NCBI RefSeq assembly: GCF_009827395.1
Contig: NZ_WTYX01000002.1
Location: 744,001-808,000, forward strand
DNA from: Pontixanthobacter aquaemixtae
Lineage (GTDB): Bacteria; Pseudomonadota; Alphaproteobacteria; Sphingomonadales; Sphingomonadaceae
DNA length: 64,000 bases
Direction: 5' to 3'
Position 1 is the first letter of the stretch; the number at the start of each line of letters is the position of its first letter. This document shows positions 17,020 to 25,997 of the stretch, one piece after another. The translations under genes and the position numbers were made by a program. The notes under the pieces were generated by a model. That model ran no database searches and was not told where the DNA came from. It was given only the letters and a program-made list of their open reading frames with translations.

Positions 17020-17451
17020 CTAAAACAACCACGTCTCCGGTCTCGGCATGGGCTCCTGATTGCCGGCTTTTACCATCGACAGCACGGTGCGGGCGCAGAA
17101 CCATATTGCGGCGATGATCCCGACAAACACTCCGCTGAACATTGCGGCCAGGAATGTCTCTGACGGCGGGTAATTGCTGCCCGGCTCCGCGAATGCCGCT
17201 GGTCCGAAGATCGTCCCGAAGAACAGCGCGAACATCGCCAGGCAAACCACAAAACCGATCCAGAAGGTGCGGATCAGATAGGTGTAATGCGTCTTTTCCC
17301 ATTCCTGCGTGTCGCGCTCGCTGCGCCAGACATAGGCGAGCACCAGCCCGACAAAGACCGAGAAGCCGAGCACGATATTGAGCAGATAGAGAATCGCGAC
17401 AATCGTCGGGCGATAGAGCGTCATGCTCTTTGCTTCGCTTCTGTCGTCCAT
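17020..17451 (-). CDS. DUF4870-like membrane protein, copy 1
   Basis: A 143-residue protein with about three hydrophobic segments, of the DUF4870 type. The order TYLIRTFWIG, a long helix pair, and a C-terminal PMPRPETWLF is shared with the gene at 19732-20109 (SYLANTFWIG, MPNPDSWTI). GGGAGG lies six bases before ATG 17451, which sets the start. The family function is unknown. The two copies are 2.3 kb apart on the same strand but not tandem. Confidence 0.72.
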   Translation of the reverse strand: MDDRSEAKSMTLYRPTIVAILYLLNIVLGFSVFVGLVLAYVWRSERDTQEWEKTHYTYLIRTFWIGFVVCLAMFALFFGTIFGPAAFAEPGSNYPPSETFLAAMFSGVFVGIIAAIWFCARTVLSMVKAGNQEPMPRPETWLF

Positions 17452-17569
17452 GCCCTGCCTCCCCATGATACACCTGATGCGCAGCCGGTTTGCGCATTCA
17501 GGTTGCTCCCTTTCGCTCAGACTAGTGGCGTGAAACCAAATCGCAACCCGCTCGCGTCAAGATGCGGCG

Positions 17570-17743
17570 ATGGGCAAAATTGTTTCGTTCAAATCCAACA
17601 GGCCGCGCAAGCTGGGGCAAACGATCTATACCGATCACGGCCCGCGACTGGCGCCGCTCGCCAGCCCGGCCAAAGAGTACTGGTTCATCGGCGCGCTCGC
17701 TATGTTTGCGGTAGGTACGTTTCTCATTGTCCTGTTTTGGTGA
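17570..17743 (+). CDS. 57-residue single-helix membrane protein
   Basis: A short frame from ATG 17570 to TGA 17743. It encodes a basic, soluble N-terminal half (KSNRPRKLGQ, then PRLAPLASPAKEYW) and one strongly hydrophobic C-terminal helix (FIGALAMFAVGTFLIVLFW), so it is probably tail-anchored in the membrane. Third codon positions are GC-rich like true genes here. No family is recognised and no strong ribosome site is seen. It diverges from the DUF4870-like gene. Confidence 0.5.
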   Translation: MGKIVSFKSNRPRKLGQTIYTDHGPRLAPLASPAKEYWFIGALAMFAVGTFLIVLFW

Positions 17744-17763
17744 CCGGAAAACGTTCTCCGACA

Positions 17764-18078
17764 TTCTTCACTGTCCTACAGAGCAAGCGCCCTGCTACGC
17801 TGCCCGCCATGCGCTTGCTGCCACTCCAGAATCCGCACGAAGCACGGCCTGTTTGGCCCAAGGTCAGCGCGCGTGATTTTTCTCGTTTGAACCCTAGTCC
17901 ATGTGGTCCATCTGTTCAGTTTGGCGCGCGGTTTCCTGTCTGTCCATTGCGCGAATTGGGCGATAAAGTGCTTAGGTACAACGGGTTACGGCGCGTTCGC
18001 GAAAGTGACACGGTGTCACCTTTGTCACCCGCCGCCCCCGCGCTTGCCCGCGCCGCTTTGCGGGCGCATGATGGCGGT
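17764..18078. other. Gene-free region with control signals
   Basis: About 315 bp without a supported gene; the long frame that crosses it belongs to the 18079 gene and lacks good codon use here. The right end carries the perfect inverted repeat described separately. The remainder shows no recognisable element. Confidence 0.4.
18005..18028. promoter_or_regulatory. Candidate operator, perfect 7-bp inverted repeat
   Basis: GTGACAC-G-GTGTCAC at 18005-18019 is a perfect inverted repeat with a one-base centre, followed three bases later by another TGTCAC half-like site (up to 18028). It lies 60 bp upstream of the start of the 18079 gene, where a repressor or activator would bind. The protein that binds is unknown. 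Confidence 0.4.
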
Positions 18079-18672
18079 ATGATAAAACGCACCATTTGCT
18101 CGCTGCTGGCCGTGCCGCTCTCCGCAGGCCTGCTGGCTGCGCCCGTTCAGGCGACCTCGATCGCCATGCGGGCCGATCACAATCCGGCCTATGCCTGCGA
18201 CAGCGTTGACCGGTATCTCGGCGCGTTCAACCGCGCCGATGACAGTTACGGGGCGCTGCCGCTGTTCATCTATCACGATGATTTCGGATTGGTGGAGCGC
18301 GGCGAGCGTGCGGCATTTTTCGCTGCAATGCGTACATCGGATGGCAAGCCGGACCGCGAACCGATGGTGCGCGACGCGCTGTTCCGGCTCGATTCGGACA
18401 AGCAGGACGGGCTTTATGTCCTGCGGGTCAAACGCATTCGCTGGCGGCTGCAACGCTGGGTCCAGAATGACATGCTGATCGATGATCTGGTGGACGATCC
18501 GCATTGGTCGGTCGAATTCGAATATTGGCTGGTCCGCTTCAGCAGCAATTCGCTGACCGAGATGCGGCAGGGCAATTTTCACGGCCTTACGCGGCTGGGC
18601 AAACGGATAGAGCGCACATGCACCCGCCCGCTGGACGTGCCTGTATCGGTGCTGCCGGGAAAGGGGGACTGA
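18079..18672 (+). CDS. Exported protein of unknown function
   Basis: A 197-residue protein with a signal peptide (MIKRTICSLLAVPLSAGLLA, cleavage near VQA). The mature part has one early Cys (AYACDSVDRY) and one late Cys (ERTCTRPL), plus FIYHDDFG and RFSSNSLTEMRQGNFHGLTRLG. I recognise no family. The frame runs far upstream, but only ATG 18079 gives a signal peptide. It stands alone between the small-membrane-protein gene and the convergent HapK-like operon. Confidence 0.65.
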   Translation: MIKRTICSLLAVPLSAGLLAAPVQATSIAMRADHNPAYACDSVDRYLGAFNRADDSYGALPLFIYHDDFGLVERGERAAFFAAMRTSDGKPDREPMVRDALFRLDSDKQDGLYVLRVKRIRWRLQRWVQNDMLIDDLVDDPHWSVEFEYWLVRFSSNSLTEMRQGNFHGLTRLGKRIERTCTRPLDVPVSVLPGKGD

Positions 18673-18727
18673 CCCAGCCTATGCCCGCGGCAGACCGGTT
18701 ACTTGCCGCGCCGCTTGCCGGTCCGGT

Positions 18728-19039
18728 TCAGACCTTTTCGGCGATCAGAAATTCGGGGTCTTTCACCAGGCCCATAAATTCGCCCATCACGCCTTGCACC
18801 AGTTCGCCGGGCATGTCCTCTCCGGTAAAGCCTTCCAGATCGGGGACATCGAACATTTCGACATAGGCCACAGATGCGTCGCCTTCGCCCATCAGTTTGC
18901 CGGTGACGCGATAGGTTTCGAAGCTCTCCACCCGGCTGAGCGAGCGCATCGCGGGCTGGTCTTTGGTGCGGACCCAGTCTTCAAACTGGTCGCGGCTTAC
19001 GCCATCGGCAAGCTGGTACTTGATAATGAGAGCGGCCAT
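18728..19039 (-). CDS. HapK/REDY-like small protein
   Basis: A 103-residue protein beginning MAALIIKYQLADGVSRDQFEDWVR, with the ferredoxin-like alpha-beta layout of the EthD/dimeric alpha-beta barrel superfamily. The YQLADGVSRDQFEDWVRTKDQPAMR segment matches the REDY-like HapK family. The name comes from a prodigiosin cluster, but most members are orphan genes of unknown role. It is the last gene of a three-gene leftward run, 6 bp after the lipoprotein gene. Confidence 0.6.
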   Translation of the reverse strand: MAALIIKYQLADGVSRDQFEDWVRTKDQPAMRSLSRVESFETYRVTGKLMGEGDASVAYVEMFDVPDLEGFTGEDMPGELVQGVMGEFMGLVKDPEFLIAEKV

Positions 19040-19045
19040 CGATGT

Positions 19046-19735
19046 TTACTCCTCTGTCGGTTGCTGCTTGTTGGTTTCATGACCCCACGGCGCGGGCGGC
19101 ACTTCGATGGGGCTGGTAAGATCGAACTCGACGCGGAAATTGCGGTCTTCCGGCGCGCCAAGCGCTTTCGAACGAGAGAGCTGATATGCGAATTGCGCGC
19201 CGTCCTGATCCGCCGGGTTAACCTCGACGCTCCAGACATTGGTGGTGGATGCGTCCAGACCTTCGCGTTTGAACATGTCGATGCTGAACTGGTCGACGGG
19301 AAAGGACTGGCGCTGCGCGGTGCCGGCATCGGCGGTGTCGCCGCCATACATGGTTACATCGTCGCTCTCGCCATCTGCGTGCCGGTGATCGTGCTTCAGG
19401 CGCAGGGCGTCATCACCCAGCCGCGTGAAGACCCAAGTGCGCGAACGGTCCCATTCGCCGCCGGTCTGCTTGATATGGAAGGGCACGGTAATCTGTTGAT
19501 CGTCGCACGTGCGGACATGCATGACCATCTCCGCGCCCTGCATATCGGCATCGGCCGCATCATCGCTGACCAACGTGCCTGCATAGGCCTTGCCGCAATG
19601 GGTGCTGAGCGACTGCCAGAATTGGGTTTGGGCAGAGGCGGCGGGCGCGGCAGATTCCGATGGCGGGCTGCCGCAGCCGGTAAGGAGCGCGCAGGCAATT
19701 GCTGGCGCAAGAAGAGTTGGGCGGGTGATAATCAG
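19046..19735 (-). CDS. Lipoprotein with a non-standard start codon
   Basis: About 229 residues. The frame encodes a good lipoprotein signal (RPTLLAPAIACALLTG|C) directly after the DUF4870-like gene, but has no ATG, GTG or TTG before it; an in-frame stop closes the frame upstream. The possible starts are CTG at 19735, overlapping the upstream TGA as CTGA, or the following ATT/ATC codons. The mature protein has Cys in STHCGKAY and HVRTCDDQQ, and an extended beta-rich body with an acidic C-terminus (QPTEE). Function unknown. Starting instead at an internal TTG would remove the lipobox. Confidence 0.65.
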   Translation of the reverse strand: MIITRPTLLAPAIACALLTGCGSPPSESAAPAASAQTQFWQSLSTHCGKAYAGTLVSDDAADADMQGAEMVMHVRTCDDQQITVPFHIKQTGGEWDRSRTWVFTRLGDDALRLKHDHRHADGESDDVTMYGGDTADAGTAQRQSFPVDQFSIDMFKREGLDASTTNVWSVEVNPADQDGAQFAYQLSRSKALGAPEDRNFRVEFDLTSPIEVPPAPWGHETNKQQPTEE

Positions 19736-20109
19736 ATCGTCCAGCTATCGGGATTGGGCATGGCTTCTTTCTTCTGCGCGGCAATCAGCGACAAAATGCA
19801 GCGCACCAGCACCTGAATACCCGTCGCAAGCAGGATCAGAAAACCGATCAGGAATATCGCCGTGGCTATCCCGATCACCGTTCCTGCAAGGCCGATCCAG
19901 AATGTGTTGGCGAGATAGCTCATATGCGATGCTGCCCATGTTCCGGCGGTCTCTTCGCGCCAGGAATAGGCCAGCACCACGCCGACAATCGCCGTGATGC
20001 CTGTGAAATAGGCGGCGAAATAAAGCAGGGTGATGATGGTTGGCTGGTTGAATTCGAAACCGGGTGCGGGCGGCTGCGGATCGCTGCTGGGCTGCGGTGT
20101 TTCGGCCAT
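19732..20109 (-). CDS. DUF4870-like membrane protein, copy 2
   Basis: A 125-residue protein with a Pro/Gln-rich N-terminus (PQPSSDPQPPAPG), three hydrophobic segments and the C-terminal motif MPNPDSWTI. It is a diverged paralogue of the 17020 gene (shared TFWIGL, SWRxE near VLAY, and the C-terminus). ATG 20109 is the start; the frame extends upstream only as non-coding. It is the first gene of the run with the lipoprotein and the HapK-like gene, whose coupling is by a 4-bp overlap. Confidence 0.7.
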   Translation of the reverse strand: MAETPQPSSDPQPPAPGFEFNQPTIITLLYFAAYFTGITAIVGVVLAYSWREETAGTWAASHMSYLANTFWIGLAGTVIGIATAIFLIGFLILLATGIQVLVRCILSLIAAQKKEAMPNPDSWTI

Positions 20110-20174
20110 GATGGTTGTTTCCCTCTCTCGCCAGGGACTATAGCGCGGCAAAGCTTCGTGGCAAATATAACAGA

Positions 20175-21089
20175 ATGGCGGCGATAGGGGTGATGGATCA
20201 ACCAAAGCGATACGCGCAGTCGATCGCGCAACTGGGCGAAGTGCTTCGGCTGCTGGTCCCTTCCGATGCCCAACGCGCAGCAGCGCGGCCCTATGTGGCA
20301 CGATCGAGCGATGTAATCATCACCCCGTTCAGCAAATGCGGGACCACTATGATGCAACAGATGTTCCATCAGCTGCGCATGGCCCCGCGCGGCGGCGATA
20401 TGGATTTTGACGATATCAGCCGCATCGTTCCGTGGATCGAAACTGCGCCAGAGCTTAATCTGGATATCAACGCCGAACAACGCGCCGATCCGCGCGGTTT
20501 CAAAAGCCATTTGCATTATGAAGGTCTGCCGCCCGGCGCGCGCTATGTGATCACTTTGCGCGACCCCAAAGAGGCCTTTGTCTCGCTCTATCATTTCTTC
20601 AGCGGCTGGTTTTTCAAGCCGGGTTCGATCACCCTCGAAGAGTTTTTCCCGGTCTGGTTCAGGGAGGAAGCGCAGCGTCCGAACTACTACACGCATCTGC
20701 TCAGCTGGTGGGCGCGGCGCGGGGAACCCGATACGCTGGTGATGGATTATCGCGCGGTTTTGGCAGACAAACGCGCAGCGATCAGCCGGCTAGCAGAATT
20801 CTGCGGCCTCGCCGCAGACGGCGCGGTGATCGATCTGGTCGAGCACCGCACCAGCCGCGATTTCATGATGCAGCACAAGGCGCCTTTCGCCGACCCGATG
20901 ATGCGCCGGATGAGCGAGGAAAAGGCTGGCCTTCCGCGCGGAAGCGATTCCGCCAAAATCCGCGCCAGGGATGCCGTTCGCGAGCCCTTGCCGCAATCGC
21001 TCGCGGAACGGATCGATGCCGAATGGGCCAATCGTATCGCGCCGGTCACCGGCCATGCGGATTATGCCAGCTTGGCCAAGGCCTTGTAA
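20175..21089 (+). CDS. PAPS-dependent sulfotransferase
   Basis: A 304-residue protein of the cytosolic sulfotransferase type (Sulfotransfer_1). The 5'-phosphosulfate loop is TPFSKCGTTMMQ, and the 3'-phosphate site is RDPKEAFVSLYHF. The dimer/PAPS region GLPRGSDSAKIRARD near the C-terminus corresponds to the family's RKG-type loop. It transfers sulfate from PAPS to a hydroxyl or amine acceptor that cannot be predicted. ATG 20193 is an alternative start 18 bases downstream. It diverges from the DUF4870-like operon. Confidence 0.85.
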   Translation: MAAIGVMDQPKRYAQSIAQLGEVLRLLVPSDAQRAAARPYVARSSDVIITPFSKCGTTMMQQMFHQLRMAPRGGDMDFDDISRIVPWIETAPELNLDINAEQRADPRGFKSHLHYEGLPPGARYVITLRDPKEAFVSLYHFFSGWFFKPGSITLEEFFPVWFREEAQRPNYYTHLLSWWARRGEPDTLVMDYRAVLADKRAAISRLAEFCGLAADGAVIDLVEHRTSRDFMMQHKAPFADPMMRRMSEEKAGLPRGSDSAKIRARDAVREPLPQSLAERIDAEWANRIAPVTGHADYASLAKAL

Positions 21090-21125
21090 TTTTCGCAGCT
21101 GTGGCACGCGTTCGGGGGCAGCTGA

Positions 21126-21632
21126 CTAGTCGCACCACCCGCCACGTTCGAAACCCCATCCCGATTCCTGCGCCAGACCGCGTTCGATCATCATGTCTGC
21201 CAATGCATCATCGCCGCGCGTCAGGCTGCGCAGCTCGCGGCCATATTGATCGAAAGGCGGTTCATCGCCGCCGCTCATCGCAAAAGTGCCTTGGTTGAGC
21301 CAATCGCGAAGCGCGTCGCGCGATTGTCTCGCCAGAGCCACTTCGGCTGCGCAGTCCCCTTTCATCTCGGGCGCATTATAGCCCGCCAGCCGGATTTTGC
21401 GGCGGCCGATCATAAAAGTGTCGCCATCGATCACGCATCCTTGGGAACCGCGCACTCCGCACAGGGTGAAATTCATATCCACGGTCTGGACTTCGCCGGT
21501 GTCCCGATGAAAACGCATTATCAGCAGCGATGCTGCGGCGATCAGGAGAAGCGTGCCCAATTGTACCAACCGCTTGCGCCAGACGGAGCGCCGCCTTCGG
21601 GTCTTGATATGAAAACGCGCAGGACGAACCAT
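21126..21632 (-). CDS. Membrane-anchored thermonuclease-family protein (SNase-like)
   Basis: A 168-residue protein with a basic N-terminus, one hydrophobic helix (about residues 25-41) and a staphylococcal-nuclease fold. VIDGDTF and [10 protein letters not shown] are the standard landmarks, with Arg in the equivalent of R35 and DQYGRELR holding the R87 equivalent. The usual Asp-Thr (DTPE/DAPE) that helps bind calcium is Asn-Ala here (YNAPE), so activity may be changed. ATG 21632 has AAGGCG upstream; a GTG at 21689 would add 19 residues. It diverges from argB. Confidence 0.82.
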   Translation of the reverse strand: MVRPARFHIKTRRRRSVWRKRLVQLGTLLLIAAASLLIMRFHRDTGEVQTVDMNFTLCGVRGSQGCVIDGDTFMIGRRKIRLAGYNAPEMKGDCAAEVALARQSRDALRDWLNQGTFAMSGGDEPPFDQYGRELRSLTRGDDALADMMIERGLAQESGWGFERGGWCD

Positions 21633-21778
21633 CTGCGCCTTGTTCCAGAAAGCGCCGCTTCGCACCAGTTTGTGCTGCCGCTGTTCCACCGTTGTGCCAA
21701 AGTGATGCGCTCGACCGCGCTTTTCACGCCTCGGCGAAGCCGCTAAGGGCGCATTCGAAACGCGAGAAGGACCACGCG

Positions 21779-22696
21779 ATGAGCGCCACCGGCAGCAAAA
21801 CGGACGACCAGATCAATCTGAACAAGGCGGAAACGCTGATCGAGGCTTTGCCCTATTTCCAGCGCTATGCTGGGCGAACTTTCGTGGTCAAATATGGCGG
21901 CCATGCGATGGGCGATCCCAAGGCCGCGCGCGAATTTGCCGAGGATATCGTGCTGCTCAAGGCGGTGGGTATCAATCCCGTGGTGGTCCATGGCGGCGGC
22001 CCGCAAATCGGCGCAATGCTGAAAAAGCTGGGAGTGGAAAGCGAATTTGTCGACGGCCTTCGCGTAACCGACAAGGCCACAGCAGATGTCGCCGAAATGG
22101 TCCTGTCCGGTGCGATCAATAAAGAACTGGTTGGCTGGATCGCGCAAGCGGGCGGCAAGGCCATAGGCATTTCGGGCAAGGATGGCGGCCTAGTCACGGC
22201 GACCAAGGTTGAGCGGACTACACGCGATCCGGAAAGCAATATTGAGAAGATCATCGATCTGGGTTTCGTCGGTGAGCCATCGCATGTTGATACCAGTGTG
22301 ATCGACACCGCTGTTGCCGCTGGAATGATCCCGATTATCGCCCCCATCGGTGCCGGTGAAGATGGCCACACTTACAATATCAACGCCGATACAATGGCTG
22401 GCGCGATTGCGGCGGCTTTGGGTGCGGCACGCCTATTCCTGCTGACCGATGTAACTGGAGTGCTCGACAAGGAAGGCGCGTTGCTGACAGATTTGAAGCC
22501 CGATGATGTTGCCAATTTGCGCGATGACGGCACGATCAGCGGCGGGATGATCCCCAAGCTGGAAACCTGCGTCAAAGCGGTTGAGGCTGGTTGCGATGCG
22601 GCTGTGGTGCTCGATGGCCGGGTCCCGCATGCGATGTTGCTCGAATTCTTCACATCGCGCGGGGCGGGTACGCTGATAAGCTCGGGGGGCAGCTAG
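21779..22696 (+). CDS. argB: Acetylglutamate kinase
   Basis: A 305-residue amino-acid kinase that phosphorylates N-acetyl-L-glutamate in arginine synthesis. Visible motifs are [30 protein letters not shown], the nucleotide-site [25 protein letters not shown] and GGMIPKLE. The N-terminal helix before VVKYGG is typical of the arginine-sensitive hexameric form. GAGAAGGA precedes ATG 21779. Other arg genes are not in the window; it is followed by yggT after 101 bp. Confidence 0.96.
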   Translation: MSATGSKTDDQINLNKAETLIEALPYFQRYAGRTFVVKYGGHAMGDPKAAREFAEDIVLLKAVGINPVVVHGGGPQIGAMLKKLGVESEFVDGLRVTDKATADVAEMVLSGAINKELVGWIAQAGGKAIGISGKDGGLVTATKVERTTRDPESNIEKIIDLGFVGEPSHVDTSVIDTAVAAGMIPIIAPIGAGEDGHTYNINADTMAGAIAAALGAARLFLLTDVTGVLDKEGALLTDLKPDDVANLRDDGTISGGMIPKLETCVKAVEAGCDAAVVLDGRVPHAMLLEFFTSRGAGTLISSGGS

Positions 22697-22797
22697 CGTG
22701 TCAGCGCGGATTAATCCCGATGCGCACAACCGTATTGTACCATTGATACACCGGGGCCGGTTGCGCTAGAGAGCTGCCAAGGTCGCTAGAGGAAATT

Positions 22798-23079
22798 ATG
22801 AACGCATTTATCGGTATTCTGGGCATGCTGGCACAAACGCTCAGCATGATTGTCATTATCTGGTTTATCCTGGGCCTGCTGTTCGCATTCAATGTTATCG
22901 GACGCGACAATCATTTCCTTGTTCAGGTGGAACATTCGATCTCGTCTCTGCTTGCCCCGCTTCTCAACCCGATCCGCCGGATCATGCCCAATACCGGCGC
23001 AATCGATTTTTCCCCGATGGTTCTGTTGCTGCTGATCAATGCGGTGATGATCGTCCTGGCCGAAGTTGCGCGCGGATGA
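22798..23079 (+). CDS. YggT family membrane protein
   Basis: A 93-residue protein with two hydrophobic helices and the family landmarks [27 protein letters not shown] between them. YggT proteins are linked to membrane organisation, division or osmotic stress in different bacteria, without an agreed biochemical role. AGAGGAAA precedes ATG 22798. The stop overlaps the folD start by four bases. Confidence 0.9.
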   Translation: MNAFIGILGMLAQTLSMIVIIWFILGLLFAFNVIGRDNHFLVQVEHSISSLLAPLLNPIRRIMPNTGAIDFSPMVLLLLINAVMIVLAEVARG

Positions 23080-23972
23080 GCGCGACACGTATCGATGGCA
23101 AGGCCTTTGCCGCCGGATTGCGCGAGCGAGTTGGTGTTCTGGCCGAAGAATTCTCCGCAAAGGCAGGGCGCAAGGCCGGGCTGGCGGTGGTGTTGGTCGG
23201 CGATGATCCTGCCAGCCAAGTCTATGTCGGAAGCAAAGGCAAAGCCACCGTTGCGGCCAACATGGCGAGCTTCGAACACAAGCTGGCCGGCGATACCAGC
23301 CAGGCGGATTTGCTGGCTCTGATCGACCGGCTCAATGGCGATGACAGCGTTGACGGCATTCTTGTGCAATTGCCGCTCCCGGATCATTTGGACGAGCAAG
23401 CCGTGGTCGACCGGATCGTGCCCAACAAGGATGTCGACGGGCTTACTCCGGTCAGCACCGGACGTCTTGCGCTTGGGCTCAACGGTATGGTTCCCTGCAC
23501 ACCGCTGGGCAGTTTGATGTTGCTCAAGGATCAGCTCGGCTCGCTCGAAGGCCTGAATGCGGTTGTGATCGGGCGCTCGATATTGGTGGGCAAACCGATG
23601 GCGCAATTGCTGCTCGATGCCAATGCGACGGTGACCATCGCGCATAGCCGGACGAAGGATCTGCCCGAGATTGTCCGCCGCGCGGATATAGTGGTCGCCG
23701 CGGTCGGGCGGCCCGAAATGGTCAAGAGGGATTGGCTCAAGGAAGGGGCCACGGTGATCGATGTGGGCATCAATCGCCTCGCCCCGGCAGAGGGCGAAAC
23801 CAAAGGCAGATTGGTTGGCGATGTCGATTTCGGCGAAGCGAGCGAGGTCGCGGGCGCGATCACGCCGGTTCCGGGCGGCGTCGGCCCGATGACGATCGCT
23901 GTCTTGCTGCGCAACACCATCGTTGCCGCGCATCACAATGCCGGTATCGATCTGGCGGAGGGCGCGATTTGA
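23076..23972 (+). CDS. folD: Bifunctional methylenetetrahydrofolate dehydrogenase/cyclohydrolase
   Basis: A 298-residue enzyme that interconverts 5,10-methylene- and 10-formyl-tetrahydrofolate. The catalytic Tyr-Lys region is [11 protein letters not shown], followed by [15 protein letters not shown], the NADP-binding [16 protein letters not shown], and the C-terminal [11 protein letters not shown]. The start overlaps yggT as ATGA, and the stop overlaps the next gene as TTGA, so the three genes are probably translated together. Confidence 0.96.
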   Translation: MSATRIDGKAFAAGLRERVGVLAEEFSAKAGRKAGLAVVLVGDDPASQVYVGSKGKATVAANMASFEHKLAGDTSQADLLALIDRLNGDDSVDGILVQLPLPDHLDEQAVVDRIVPNKDVDGLTPVSTGRLALGLNGMVPCTPLGSLMLLKDQLGSLEGLNAVVIGRSILVGKPMAQLLLDANATVTIAHSRTKDLPEIVRRADIVVAAVGRPEMVKRDWLKEGATVIDVGINRLAPAEGETKGRLVGDVDFGEASEVAGAITPVPGGVGPMTIAVLLRNTIVAAHHNAGIDLAEGAI

Positions 23973-24754
23973 AACGTCTGGTGTCGGTAGTTCTATTGGC
24001 AGCGCTTGTCGCGGGCTGTTCCGGACCGCGCGGCGGCGGCGCCGCGACACTCGATCAGAGGATCAAACGCGCGCTTGTTGGCGCTCCGGGTGAGGCGCAG
24101 CCTACCCGCGTCGTCGCAACCGAACTCGCCTTTGCGCGCGCAGCGCGGGAAGACGGCCAATGGACCGCCTTTCGCGCATTCGCTGCGCCCGGTGCGGTCA
24201 TTCATGCGCGCAGCGGCGTTGTCGATGCGGGCGCGTATCTTTCCGGTCTCGCTGATCCGGCAGAAGCCGTGCAATGGGCACCGCGCGCTGTATGGATGAG
24301 CTGCGACAGCTTGATCGCGGTAAGCCAAGGCCGGTTTCGTGATCCGGAAGGCAAGGTCGGCACCTATACAACGGCGTGGAAGCGCCAATCCGATGGCGAC
24401 TATCGCTGGACCTACGATGTCGCGGTTCTCGATGATCCCCAGCCTCCGCCGCGTCCCGAACTGGGGCCGGCAAGCGAAGACGAAATTGTGGTCAGCGCGC
24501 TGAGCTCGATCAAAGGCCTGGTGTCTGATTGCCCGAGAGAAGCCGAGCCTGTTCCGCAGCCGCCCGAATTTGCGGTTGCACCGGGCGTCAGTCACGCCAT
24601 GGCAACCTCGCCGGACAGAACGCTCCGTTGGCGCTGGGAGCATAAGGCTGGCGGCGACAGACGCTTTATTCTTGAATATCTGACCAGCGGGAAATGGGTG
24701 ACTGCGATCGATCAGTCGCTCGGCATGGCTTCGCCCGAAAAGGCTGGCGAATAA
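23969..24754 (+). CDS. Lipoprotein with an NTF2-like domain
   Basis: A 261-residue lipoprotein (lipobox LVAGC, Cys at about residue 16). Residues of about 45-150 have the NTF2/SnoaL-like pattern [20 protein letters not shown]...GAYLSGL, with [27 protein letters not shown] as the final strands. The C-terminal half is a separate, unassigned domain. GGAGGG lies six bases before TTG 23969, which overlaps the folD stop. Function unknown. Confidence 0.75.
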   Translation: MKRLVSVVLLAALVAGCSGPRGGGAATLDQRIKRALVGAPGEAQPTRVVATELAFARAAREDGQWTAFRAFAAPGAVIHARSGVVDAGAYLSGLADPAEAVQWAPRAVWMSCDSLIAVSQGRFRDPEGKVGTYTTAWKRQSDGDYRWTYDVAVLDDPQPPPRPELGPASEDEIVVSALSSIKGLVSDCPREAEPVPQPPEFAVAPGVSHAMATSPDRTLRWRWEHKAGGDRRFILEYLTSGKWVTAIDQSLGMASPEKAGE

Positions 24755-24758
24755 CGCT

Positions 24759-25382
24759 ATGATGGAACTCTTTGTCTCTGCCTTTATCACGCTGTTCGTG
24801 GTGATCGATCCGCCCGGCTGCGCACCGATCTATGCCGGGCTGACCAAAACCGCCAGCGCTGCGCAGGCGCGTATCATGGCCATCCGCGCATGCATCATTG
24901 CGGCAGTGATTTTGCTGATCTTCGCCTTGTTCGGCGAACAATTGCTCGGCGCGCTGCATATCCAGCTCGACAGTTTCCGCATCGCTGGCGGATTGATGCT
25001 GTTCTGGATCGCGTTTGAAATGGTGTTCGAAAAGCGCACGCAGCGCCGCGAGGAACGCGCCGACAAGGTCAACGCCAACCCCGAGGTCGAAGACGTGTCG
25101 GTGTTTCCGATGGCGATGCCGATGCTGGCGGGGCCCGGCGCGATTGCGGCGATTATGCTGCTTCAGAACGAAGCCGAAGGAACAGAGGAAACGCTGGTGG
25201 TGCTCGGCGCTCTTGGCGCGGTGCTGCTTATCACTATGCTCGCGCTGATCGCCGCAGGCCCGCTGATCCGCTTGTTGGGGGACCGCGTTGAAGCGGTGAT
25301 TACACGTCTGCTGGGCGTATTGCTGGCTGCGTTGGCGGCGCAATATGTGATCGATGGCCTGAAAGGCAGCTTCGGGATTTAG
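24759..25382 (+). CDS. MarC family membrane protein
   Basis: A 207-residue inner-membrane protein with about six hydrophobic segments of the MarC/UPF0056 family. The early FVVIDPPGCAPIY and the later AMPMLAGPGAIAAIM are the family hallmarks. Its transport role is not settled. It starts 4 bp after the lipoprotein gene, closing the yggT-folD-lipoprotein-marC operon, and converges on the LON-domain gene. Confidence 0.9.
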   Translation: MMELFVSAFITLFVVIDPPGCAPIYAGLTKTASAAQARIMAIRACIIAAVILLIFALFGEQLLGALHIQLDSFRIAGGLMLFWIAFEMVFEKRTQRREERADKVNANPEVEDVSVFPMAMPMLAGPGAIAAIMLLQNEAEGTEETLVVLGALGAVLLITMLALIAAGPLIRLLGDRVEAVITRLLGVLLAALAAQYVIDGLKGSFGI

Positions 25383-25385
25383 GCT

Positions 25386-25997
25386 CTATTGCAGCGTTAC
25401 CTTGTCGTCGTCGCCATCGCGGCGCGCGTAGAATTGCATCAGCTGCACCAGCAGTTCGCAGCGTTCATTCAGAGTGTTGGCCTCGAGCAAAGCTTGCTTT
25501 GACGCCGGATCAAACGGCGCGATTTGCGACACGCCGTCGATCAGGGAAACATCGTCCAGCCGCGCGACCGAATCCCAATCCACGCTGTATCCCTGAGCGT
25601 CGGCAAAGCGTTTCGCCTCTCGTTCAAAACTGGCGCGTTCGATGCTGCTGAGAAATTCGTCTTCGGGCTCGTCGATCAGCTCTGCTTCGACTTGCCGGAA
25701 TTGCGTGGTGACATCCAGTTCGCGCAGGATGCGGAACCGGTTTTCGCCTTCCAGCACAATATTGAAGCGCCCATCATCGAGCGCTTCGACATCGCCGATC
25801 CGGCCCACGCAGCCGACCGCGAACAAGGGCGCGCCTTCTTCCGCGCGCTGCGGCTGGATCATCGCAATCCGCCGGTCGCGCGCCAGCGAATCGCTAACCA
25901 AGGCGCGATAACGCGGCTCGAAAATATGCAGCGGAATCTGCAGCCCGGGAAACAGCAAAGCGCCGCTCAGCGGGAATATGGATAGCCGCTGCGTCAT
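25386..25997 (-). CDS. LON-domain (substrate-binding) protein
   Basis: A 203-residue stand-alone version of the Lon protease N-terminal domain, without ATPase or protease domains. The opening LSIFPLSGALLFPG, QIPLHIFEPRYRALV, and VGCVGRI in the middle are typical. In alphaproteobacteria it is usually found next to a thioredoxin-like gene, as here: ATG 25997 directly follows the TAA of that gene. It may help handle unfolded proteins; this is an inference from its partner. Confidence 0.88.
   Translation of the reverse strand: MTQRLSIFPLSGALLFPGLQIPLHIFEPRYRALVSDSLARDRRIAMIQPQRAEEGAPLFAVGCVGRIGDVEALDDGRFNIVLEGENRFRILRELDVTTQFRQVEAELIDEPEDEFLSSIERASFEREAKRFADAQGYSVDWDSVARLDDVSLIDGVSQIAPFDPASKQALLEANTLNERCELLVQLMQFYARRDGDDDKVTLQ

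Noticed and set aside
17287-18078. N-terminal extension of the 18079 gene, giving a 461-residue protein
   Set aside because: It overlaps the DUF4870-like and 57-residue genes, lacks coding character and would bury the signal peptide.
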